From Zygophlyctis sp. KS116 (taxonomy: Eukaryota > Chytridiomycota), in assembly GCA_054661495.1 (NCBI GenBank), contig BAAFSQ010000008.1, positions 28,172 to 92,171 on the forward strand: a stretch of 64,000 nt of DNA. The letters run 5' to 3'. Position 1 is the stretch's first letter. Every line of letters begins with the position of its first letter. The notes under the pieces were generated by a model. The model did no database searches, was not told the origin of the DNA, and worked only from the letters and a program-made list of their open reading frames with translations. The translations under genes were made by a program, and so were the position numbers. Below are positions 21,149 through 33,400 of this stretch, piece by piece.

Positions 21149-22303
21149 TTAAAGACCTAAGCGATCGAAACCAGAAGCCATTAAATCCCAAATCACAAGT
21201 TTCCCATCGACTCCAGAAGACGACAACTTTATAATCTGACTTCCAGATAAAGAAAATGGACGAATAGACCTATAATATTAAAGGAAATAATATTTACGTG
21301 ATTGTGTTTTGATGTACAGTTTTTAAATCTGTATTTGAAAAAGCTTCAGACTGAGCTTTAGAATCCATTTGTTTAAACTTGTTAAAAGCAGAATTTCCAG
21401 ATAAACTAGCCTTTTTAGACCCCTGATCAATTTTATCTATAAATTCCCAAACTCCATTTTTACAAGAAAACAATACTGGACAACAATCATGACCAGCAGC
21501 AATTATTTGAGTTTCAGAGACAAAAACAAGAGTCATAAAAGGTAAATTAGAGGTATTTACAGACATTACTTGTTCATTAGGACCATTTACTATAGAAAGA
21601 GAAGAATCATGTCCAACCCAACCTATAGTATTCCCTAAAGGAGCCCAAGCCACTGAATGAACCCAAGAATTTGTCAAAAACTCTCCACAAACCGTCCCAA
21701 AAGGTAATTTCTCTCCCCAAATTGCATGAGAAGCTTTAGAATCTATTCCTTTTATCCAAGCAGAAAAAACCAAAACTTTTTTATCACAACCTCCAGTTAC
21801 TAAAAGTATATTTTCTGGATGCCAATCTAGACAAAGTACAGTAGAAGTTATTGGTTTTTTCAAGTGTTTAGAAACCCACCAATCATTTTCCTGTTCAAAA
21901 TAACAAATTGAAACCAATTTATCCCCAGACGCGACTGCAAACTTATTCTCTAGAGGCGACCATTTCACAAAAGTAGCCGCTCTATTTATTCTTAGTAATA
22001 CTAGAGTTGGTTTCCAAGAATTATTTTCATAATTCCAAACATATGCATTTCTATCTTGAGAGCAAGATACAATCCTATTAGATTCAGGAGCCCAGTCTAT
22101 AGCTGTAACTAATTTATCATGCTATAATTAACTATTATGTAAAATACCTGAATCAGAGAGTTTTCCAGAACCCATTGCCCCCCTGTATTCTTGTAGATAA
22201 AGACTATATTAGAGTTTGGAACAATAGCTACGAGACTCTTGTCCTTGTTGAAGGCATGACAAGAGATTGGACCAGTTTCTTTTGGGAGATTTATCTCTGA
22301 CAT
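21149..22303 (-). CDS. ARC40: Arp2/3 complex subunit ARPC1 (p40)
   Basis: WD40 subunit of the Arp2/3 actin nucleator. Exons 22303-22148, 22121-21298 and 21269-21149 (introns 26 and 28 nt); 366 aa. Family text: GPISCHAFNKDKSLVAIVPN, SQDRNAYVWNYEN, the FVKWSPLENKFAVASG blade, VSICYFEQENDWWVSKHLKK, WHPENILLVTGGCDKKVLVF, WGEKLPFGTVCGEF, SWVHSVAWAPLGNTIGWVGH. C-terminal exon: THQNTITSIRPF is rebuilt as TVHQNTITSIRPFSLSG and ends VIWDLMA. The stop in exon 3 is 19 bp from the start of PEX14 on the same strand. Confidence 0.95.
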
Positions 22304-23797
<1,494 letters not shown>

Positions 23798-23806
23798 AAG
23801 AAATGT

Positions 23807-24961
23807 TTATGATTTTGTAATTGGTCTTGGCCACCAGTCTGGCGCAAAGCCTTTAACACGAGTTCCTCCCTTGAGTAACAACCCATCTTTACCAACATAT
23901 TCTAATCTTAAAAGTACAAGTCCAAGATTATTGATTATAGATCCCATCTTTCCTATTGGTCGAGAGTTGCTAGCATTTGAACTAAAAATATCTTCAAATT
24001 CTGATATTTCCTTTTTAAACTGTTTATCCTCGTTTAATTGGATTGAACTTGGCGAACTGATGCATTAAATGTCAATTATTACCAATCATTTTCATTATAT
24101 AGTACAACAGGAACGATCCTCTTCCTTGTTACACCTATATGATACGTTCTAATTGTTAATTCTTGTCCCAAATAGCATCCTTTACGAAAGTCAACTAAAT
24201 CATTTAAATAATCAATATTACTCCCAGACATGTAATCAAAATTTGATTCCAATGGTAGTGCGACACCAGTCTGAAGATCCTTCTGACCTTCAGGAATTCC
24301 AAGTAATATTCTTCGTACATGATAATCATCCATAGTTGCTTCATTAAATCCATTTAGCAAATGCACTAAATAATTAAAATAAAGTTTTTTACGGTTATTT
24401 AGTCTTGAATCTTCAACCACGAATCTAATACCCAAAAGTGGATGCCTAGGATCTTTGCATCCAATATCAACCAATCCATCTATTAATCCCTGCTTTGCTA
24501 CAAATGATCCTAGAGGCAATTTACTTGACATTGGTGATACAGACTGCCCCCATAATTGCTCAGTCGACGGTCCCCATGCTTGAATGATCCGATGATCAGT
24601 TTTAGCAACATTAATTTTAGATCTTAATTTGTACTTTTGTAAATGTAATTGAATAAAATCAGCCATTTGTTTGTCTACATCTATAATAACAGACGGGATC
24701 TGAGTTCCGATCGATTTATTGACTGGATAAATGAATGCATCAGCGATCACTCTTCCCTGATCATTAATTAGACGATTTTACATTTGCCTGCAGGAACAAG
24801 GACAAAACTCCTTCGCCGCCCTGTTCAATCTTATTCATTTGATTGGAAGTCAGTCCCTGCAAAAACTTGAAACAGTCAGGACCAGATATCTGTAGGCATG
24901 ATCGATTCTTCAAGATTACGAATGCATCAAGAGAACGACTCAAGATTCGATTATTTTGCAT
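23807..24961 (-). CDS. IBA57: IBA57-type mitochondrial Fe-S assembly factor
   Basis: Folate-dependent GcvT-like protein for mitochondrial 4Fe-4S cluster maturation. Exons 24961-24782, 24756-24083 and 24056-23807 (introns 25 and 26 nt); 367 aa. GcvT-like N-terminus: CLQISGPDCFKFLQGLTSNQ and VIADAFIYPV. Middle: HPLLGIRFVV, YHVRRILLGIPEG. The family signature KGCYLGQELTIRTYHIGVTR is complete. The last exon ends VKGFAPDWWPRPI. The ATG is only 2 nt downstream of the stop codon of the RasGAP gene on the same strand. Bases 23807 and 23797 separate it from convergent ESA1. Confidence 0.92.
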
Positions 24962-24963
24962 TT

Positions 24964-27190
24964 TTAGGGCAATTTACTAAATAATTTATTAAGCAAGATA
25001 TCAATAGATAATTGTATAGAACCAATCTTTAGAATTCTAATGTCGTAAAGTTTCTTTTCCAATAAATCATCCACCCAAAAGTGAAAATCCAACTTTTGGG
25101 TTTTTTTATCATTCAGAACAATTAGTATTATACCAGGCTGCTTCATAGATATATGAATTGATAAAGATCTTGGGTTTGGTACACTATCATTGCTGATAAG
25201 GCCCATCTTGACTCCTTTACTGTATTTAATTATCAATGGTTTCTTTCTGACACTGATCTGAGCCCGTGTACAAGTATGAAATACTTTATAGGCTTCATGC
25301 TGGTTTACCAAATATATGTGATATAATTTGATTTGTTCCAGGTAAGAACCAAGATGTTCTACATCGGATTTAAGGCCCATGATGAATACATTGGTTTTTG
25401 GCATCTACCATTAGTTCTAAATTGATTGATTACATCTTCCAAAACTTCCATGAAAAAGATACTTTCAGAACCAAAAACAATTCCTGGTTCAATGTGTTCC
25501 AAATCTTCTAGTTGCTTTTGAATTAAGGAAGCACGTCTGGAACCACCTTTATAGTTGCTAGCAGTTTTGAGAATTGATAAAATATTGTCCTGAGAAATAT
25601 TGGCGATTTTCATCATTAAAAGTAAATCTATCAAGGATGCTTTTGCATCCATATAAAGTGCATCCAAGGTAGATAAAGAATCTTGAAGTAAAATTGAAGG
25701 TGTTGCTTTCATGCTGCTCAAGGACCACCTATTAAATAGGTTAAGCGATAATGACTTTTGTTGTTGAAATGGCTTGGCTTTGGGAAGTTCCATTTCTTCT
25801 AGAAACTTTTGAAGAATCGTCCCATCTTCAATATTATCCACCAATAATTTTTGATCTTTTGATATGATAGAATGAAGAAAATAAACATCTTCAGAACTCA
25901 TTTTCAACGTGTTTGATTTGGCTAAAAATAAATATTGTTGAATCTATATTTTATATTTTATAAATTACCTGTAATTCCCTATGGAAATCAGAAACATCAC
26001 ATATGGTATCTATAAGTATTTCCAGTTTAACTGTCATGAGTGGATAAAATAAAAAGAATGCTCCTTGATCAATTTTCATGTGATCTGATTCACAAGACTG
26101 ACCAACTTTAACCAATACTTCCTTTAAATTACAAATGCATTCTTGATCTAAATCAGCAGACTCTTCAAATTGTTGGATAATTTTTCTTATAAAAAACAGA
26201 TAAAGTTCTTTATGTATAGTCTTTACCATTTCTTGAGATTTTCTTCTCCTCTAAAAAGTTAAAATATTTAGAATTACTCGTAAAAAGGACCTCATTTGCT
26301 TAAATATCCACCGGACACCATAAGGAATACGATCTACGCACAAATATAATAGATCAAGTGTCTTTTTCGCTATATCCAAAACAAAATCTAATGTTAGATT
26401 ACTGCTATATCCTAATGATTTATATTGATCACCATTTTCTTGCGCTAGCGATTTGATAATTGTTGAAAATAATACATGCGCTCCTGTTCGACTAGTATTT
26501 AGTTTGGAATATTACATCCAATATGCATCAAATATTTTCGTGAGGACCAATGCTTCAACATCATTACTAAAAGATCCACAATGATCAATTTCATGCGTTA
26601 AAATTAGATAAATTAATGTTAAAAACAAATATTCATCCCTATCAGTTTTCTGAAACAAGCATGAGCATGCAATATTTATCAATCTATCAGCATCTTTTGG
26701 GCTTGCATTAATCAAAAGCCTTGAATAATGGCCCGGTTCGGTTTGTAAAGCAGACATCAGGTTACCATAGATCTGTTTCTGATGATCTGATACTTCGATC
26801 CCATCAATCCCAGTTGTATTATGAAATAACTGTGCTAGACATGATATTCGCGAATCTAAATACGCAATACTCTTCTTTAGTTCATGATTCTCCACAGTTT
26901 CTTGATAAATCTTGAGCATTAAATCCTGTCTTTGCTCTACTAATTCTGTTGTGTTTGTTAATGTGTATGATGTGGAATCAGTCCGAAGCGGAACGGGCTC
27001 AAGTGCACCAATCGAACAATTACCAAAACTCTGGTTAATTATTTCCTTTGAAGAAAGATAAAGGGATGAATCATGCATTGAATGCAAATCATACATTATA
27101 TGCAAGAGCTTCCACTAAAAAATCAAAGTAAAATGATCCGCAGATAATCCGAACATCAAAATCAATCCTGACAATGTCCGCATGGCCCAT
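24964..27190 (-). CDS. RasGAP domain protein with IQGAP-type C-terminus (Gap1/GapA-like)
   Basis: GTPase-activating protein for Ras-type GTPases, or an IQGAP-derived scaffold. Secure exons: 27114-26516, 26491-26278, 26250-25969, 25943-25409, 25358-24964 (introns 24, 27, 25, 50 nt). GAP-domain text: LQTEPGHYSRLLINASPKDA, DEYLFLTLIYLILTHEID and DRIPYGVRWIFKQMR. The C-terminal RasGAP_C region reads PLIIKYSKGVKMGLIS...HFWVDDLLEKK...DILLNKLF. There are no CH or IQ motifs, so it resembles S. pombe Gap1 rather than full IQGAP. The start is uncertain: an acceptor at 27115-27117 implies a short first exon. An ATG at 27190, 1 nt after the PEX39-like stop, with a donor at 27154 or 27172 would fit. About 680-690 aa. 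Confidence 0.82.
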
Positions 27191-27191
27191 T

Positions 27192-27469
27192 TTATTCCCA
27201 AGGCTTCTTGATTGGATCTTTTGTGGCGATGCTCATCGCTTGATCATTGTATCGCTCCTGAATGATTTTACTTGGGATCGGTATTCCCTTAAGCACCATA
27301 TCCATTGTTTCCTGAAAACTCCTATTGATTATCGGATCTGAAGGATTAGAAACTACAAGTCTTATATTAAAACTACTAAACTAAAATACTGAACTTCATT
27401 TTCTGCCAAATCTTGTCGATCAGCTCCATCATGAGCTCCATCATCAGCTACTACTTTATCTGCAGTCAT
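27192..27469 (-). CDS. PEX39: PEX39-like small protein with C-terminal KPWE motif
   Basis: Tiny two-exon gene (27469-27390, 27360-27192; 29-nt intron) coding 82 aa. Its exons are too short to be noticed as ORFs. After an acidic N-terminus (MTADKVVADDGAHDGADRQD) it reads RSFQETMDMVLKGIPIPSKI and ends with DPIKKPWE at the stop. SFxE-hydrophobic-GxPIPxI plus a terminal K/RPWE is the layout I associate with PEX39/C6orf226-type peroxins, which assist Pex7-dependent (PTS2) import. Assignment rests on this short pattern only. It lies 18 nt after the ASH-repeat gene stop and about 1 nt before the next gene. Confidence 0.72.
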
Positions 27470-27487
27470 TTTAATCCTAACGCTATT

Positions 27488-30400
27488 TCACGAAGAGTTT
27501 TCATCTTGTTGTGAGGAAAGAAGCTAAGGAAATTGAAAAATATTAACCTCTATGCTTTAAATTAATTTAACATACCCATGAATTAGGAACTTGAAATTGA
27601 CCGTCTGAATTCAGACGTGTCAAGAATAAGACACTAGAATTAAAATTTAAAATATTACCTAAATAATAATGTTGCAAGTGATAAGTAATTCTCTCCGTGT
27701 TCCCTTGTGCCATAGTGTATTAATTGATCCACCAAATAAATATATTGAAATGAATAGTCATCTGCTCTGCTGATCATCATGTTCTAAATTTATTATTTTG
27801 GAAACATTACATTTTCTTCCATTTCAATTAGAGGCATTTCTTTTACTAGAAAATTATATATAGATAACTCTAATCGATCAAAAGAGAGACGAGATCCAGA
27901 AGCATACTTCAAATTAGAGTAAATAATTTACATGAAACTGTTCAAGACTACCAAGACAAAGTTTGATAGGAATCCAGCGTTTTTCTTGAGGTCTCCTCCT
28001 GTTATAGATGGTGATATATTCCAGAATGTAGCGTTCCTATATTGTTATTCATTTCGAAATCATACCTTTCGTAGGTATTCGATATGCTCCATTAAGAGAT
28101 CACGTCGAGGAACAATACGAAGCTGTATAGACGCCTCTGGTTGAATTAAAAACGTCGGGTTTAGACTGCTACATTCTCCGTCCAAATTAAGAACTGAAAA
28201 GTATACAGATTCATTAATCACCAAACATTCTAATTCATCTCCCAAAAGATTACCAATGGAAAGCAAATCTTTACTGTCTTGCAGAAAGCTGAGCTGCCAT
28301 AGCTCACCGTTTTCAGGATAATAAGCGTTATTCTCTAAAGTACCATTAAAAGTGAATTCATGCACAGAAAGACACATCTGAGGCTGTCTACAAGCCGCCT
28401 TAAATTGAACCACCTTGGAAAAATCTTTAACTAAACGGCAATTAATCATGATCTCTGCAAGTTTCCAGATAGGCTTACTCGCTTCATCTAAAGTCATTTG
28501 AGATAATGGTTTTGATAATGGCTTGACCTGTTTCGGGGGACAAAAGCGAACATAAACCCTCACGCTGGACTCCGCATCTACAACCAAATATCTGAAGAGT
28601 TTAGCAGTAGTTCTTGATAGCTATATGTTTTAAAAAATATTATTTACCGAAAATATAATTTCACCATCACCTGGATATTCTAAAGTAGTATTTAAAACAA
28701 ATTCTAAAGGAACTGATTCATGGTTTTGAATAATCAAGCTCTTTGCAGAATCAGTTTCGTCAAAGTACACATCTTCAATCTCTATCAGACTAATTTCCGA
28801 ACTGAGACCACTAACATAAACGTCAAACGCATGATTTGGAGCCTGAGAATCGGAAGGAGTAGCTGTTTCTACAGCAGTTCTCTTAAAATTATGTGAAGCC
28901 ACCACATCCATAACAACTTTTATAATCTTGCAATCCTCAGCATTCTCCATATTTTCCAATAACACATATGTTGAATAAGATCCTCTCACACTAGGAATCA
29001 CACTAATGTTAATTATGTGGGTTTCTTTTTCATTTGTATTAGTTCCAGGGAATCCTTCAAAAACTCCATTACTTTGGCTAAAATTGAGCCAAGATATGTC
29101 TTTTTCAAGTATTCGAATACGGTATGCTATTCGTTCCCTTGTCGGATTTTCAAGGTAAAGCTTTCTGATTAATGAGTTTAGACCAACATCCTGTTGGCCC
29201 AATTCTAATAAGAAAAATCCCCCTGCTTTCAAAATCCCACCTGACACAGGGTCAGATATTCGCTTGCAACCGCGAACAGCAATTATCGGAGGGCGCTTAG
29301 TAGATATGTTTGCAGGCGAAATATTCGCGGCATTTCTATCAGAAGTGCGTCCTTGACTTGAGGTTATCATTAAATTCTCGCTTGGATCAGAGTCCCTCAT
29401 ATTCAAGTCAGTGTTGGAAGAATATTGAGAGCCGACTCTAGATAAATTCTTTACTGCATCGAGATTTGTCCCTATATTCGGTGGCAGTATCTCTTCTATT
29501 CCAATAGCGATGATTTTTGGACCCAGCTGTATAGAATTTATGTCCATGATTTGAATTCTGATATCCTCTGACAGACCATCTCTTTTCGTGTCTAGGAAAT
29601 CGACACGAAATGCTTGGGAGGAGTTGGGGGCTATTGATACCATCATATTATCACTTATTCCGATGATTTGGATCACAGACATTGAACTTGATGAAATTTC
29701 GACTGGAAGTTCAATTTTGATCTTAAGCTCTAGAGTTGAGAATGTAGACAGATTAGTGATTGTAAATTGTTCGGATTGAGCAATGTTTGGTGTTACCGCA
29801 GAATTATCCCAAACAGGGAAAGTTTGGAAACGAATGTTTTCTGTAGATAGTTCAAATTGTGATTTTTCAACGAAAGAACCATATATAGGGATAGACTCTG
29901 CTATTTGCTTTTCGTCATAGACCATACCATCGAACGTAGATACTTGTAAAGCTCCGAATGTAATTACAGACTTTGAAAATATCCAGCTGCATCTAGTATC
30001 ATTCTTTGACAGTACTAAATTAGGCTTCAATGTGGCCTTAATTTTGATTTCATCGCCTCTATTAGGGGATATTGTGATCGGACCGTTTACTTGCGTGTTT
30101 GAAGATCTAATCAGAATGTTAAATTCCAGGATATCAACCAACTCTGACGAAATTAAAGGCGTAAATTCGACCTTCTTCTCTTGAATTGAAAGATTTGTCA
30201 CACAGAAACAAAAATCAGTGGCAGCAGCAGATGGCACCAAGGGATATGAAATTGGATCGAGAGATATCACATTATTGTGCAACCTTTCGATACGAATTTC
30301 TGGTATTGTTAGAACTGCTTTTATGCACACTCGAAGATTATTAGCAGGATTAAATAAGTTGGTTATTGATATATTGAATATTTTCTCCCCGATCGATAAA

Positions 30401-33400
30401 TCTTCTATAAGTCTTGGTTGAAGCAAGCCATGATAAGAAAGAGACTCAAAAGGTTCGATCTGAGCCTGCTCGGGATCAAAGACTTTCCCGTCAGAATCAT
30501 GAATGAGAATACATGATGGGTAAGAGATACTGTAACAAAATGGTATTTCAGAAGAATTAGAAATCTTGAATGTGAAATATGACGGCTCCCAGGAATTAAA
30601 ATGACCAATTTGACCAAGATCGATGTCACATTTGTCCAGAACTCCTATTGATTCACAGTAGCCTATATGGAGTTTTAATACCTGCAATGTATCGTTTTTT
30701 GTTGTTTCAAAAGTCAAGATTCCAGAGCTTTTAATCAATTGAGATGAATCAACCACTTCATCTGCAAAAATTGGTGAAGGGATATCAACGATAGCAATCG
30801 CCGCTTGATGTGGGTGAAGCATCAGACCATATCCACAGATTACCAATTGATTTCTTGATGAAAAGGAAACATTCGGATCACAATGTTCCATTATGAATCC
30901 AGCCCCAGGTGCAACCAGCCATGTTAAATTTAAAACAAGACTACTTTTGGGGTATAATTCCACTAATTCTTCTGATTTATTGTGAATTTTTAACTGATAT
31001 CCCTGTTCGCATGATGCTGAGCTGATGATTTCAAATTTCGTTGGATCACTGCTATTTGCGGATATATAAACGCTTTTCCAATCTAATACATCAGGTATTG
31101 GAGCGTCCACACAACTTACACCCAAAACATTAGGATCAACAAACAGCATTACATCAACAGACAATTGCTGAACAGAGTTGTAGACATTATCAACCCTTAT
31201 AAAATCTTTGAGTAGGCCATATTTCACGGCTTTCACTTTAACTCTTACTTTGTAGGAGTCCATATTCATTGAATCGGCAGGATCCAATTTTCCTTCGAGC
31301 AGATTGGTGCTAATCCATGAATTCATATTTACTAAACGAAAATGCATAGGCAAGTGAGGTGTCTTGTTGAAGATGATCAACTCTTCTTCAAACTCCTTCT
31401 GAAGTTGTTGAGTTGTTCCTAGATAAATTGTTGTTCTCTTAATTTCGATCAAACTTTGACCCGTAACCGCTTGAAATTTGACCACATGTGTTCCAACAAT
31501 TACTGAAGACGGATCTTCATCATCTCGAATATGAAACTTCAGACCTCCAATTAAGTTGCGAACCTCGGACACAGATATCGGATTTTGAGCTAAATTATTT
31601 TTCTTTACATTCGTACCCCCTCCATAAGGCTGAACAACCAAATATAAAATTTTAGAGTCACCCACAGATAACGAAAAGCTATCTATTAGAACCTCTAATG
31701 CCTCATCGAAAAATACCAAAAATTGCTGGGCTAAATTTGAAGTGATGGTTATGTAGAGAGCTTGATCTGTTATATTAGCAACCTTGATCGGAAAAGCCTG
31801 AGTATATTTTTTACTAGGATCAATAAAGCAATAACCAAAATTAATATCATCCACTAGAGTGTCCGAGATATCAGTACAGCGAAGATAACCCGATAATACC
31901 CCATAAAATTCAAAATTAATTTGAACCTGCGTTCGATCTTCTGTACATTCAATAAAAAGGGAGTGATATTGTTTTCCTTTTTGATTTGGAAGCAAGTCCA
32001 CCATAATCTTAAGAGAGGACTGCGGAGCAATTGATCCATATTCAGTTTTGAATGTAAAAATACTAGGCGTATCAGGCTTTAAAACTTTAAAACTTTTTTC
32101 TATCACTCCATCATTGCGGATGGTAAAGTAGCATTGTCTAAGTGTATTGATTTCGAGCTTTCCAAGATTGATGACGGAAAGATCTGCTGCAAAAGATCCT
32201 ACAGGAGAATTCAAAGAAGGAATATCATCTATCTTACTAGGAGCTGACATTGATGGAGTGGTAGAATCTTTAAGATTTGCTACTGAAGGTTCATTGCCTT
32301 GAGATAATAACATATGATAGTTGAAATGATCAAAACACACTACGCAATGAAAACTGACCTTTTTAATCAAATCTGAATTCTTATATTCTTGTACATAAAT
32401 TGTTCCAGAGATATTTTTTGACGGATGAGGAGATTCCTAGTAACGTCAAAAATATTATTAATACCGAAGAAATCAATCCGCTATTTATAGCTCTAAATGA
32501 TACCAGGACTGTTCGAATAGACCTCGGTTGAATCGAGAAAATAATGCTAGAGTTCGTCTTTTTTGTCCTGAAAGAGTTGATCCTACTTTCTATCCGGAGG
32601 CTTGATGATTGATCCGATCCTGCCGGCAAATGAGTGTAGTCAAATTCATAATCATCTCCTACCAATCCACTCCTCAATCTGTCAATTTTGTCAGTAATCT
32701 TTTTCATCTTGTCTTTGCGCCCCTTCCTTCGGGCTATCTTAAGTTTTTGTTCCAAATTTTCTATTTGCTCTTCTACCTCTTTTGAAAGTATTGTAAGTTT
32801 TCGAAAGGTTTTACTACTTTTGGAGCTATTCATTGAGTCCACATTGTCATTTTCTGACATTTCAAACTCGACTTCGCCTTCTAGGCCGCACTCTAACATT
32901 TCGGAAGGATTGAACTTGACCTCCATAAGCCGTGCATGTTTAGAGCTTGAGTTTGAGATGGTAATCTGCTGTACATGTGATGCCTTTTCATTAATCAAAC
33001 AAACACCAAAATCAATGTCAAGACTTTCGATAAAAAATGGAGTCGCCTTTCTCACGTTAGCCTTGATTGTGAGAACTTGATTGAAGTTATTATCGAGAAC
33101 GTTTTCAATTATAAGTTTTTCATTGAATGCGCCAGATAGAGATGGCTCAAAAATAAATACTACTTCTTTTTTTCCGTACCCCCTAATGATTCCATTCTTA
33201 TCATCTCCGAGCATTATATCTCCAGAAGATATGGATCCTGATTTTTTTATATTGTAATACAATGGAACTTCAGCGTTGTTTCTGATTAGTATGGTCTTTG
33301 AACGTTTTTCATTTTTCTCTACAAGTCCAAAATTAATATGTTTCTGCCCCAATTCCATTACCGACCTGCAAATAGATGAGCGTATTAACAGTTCGCGAAC

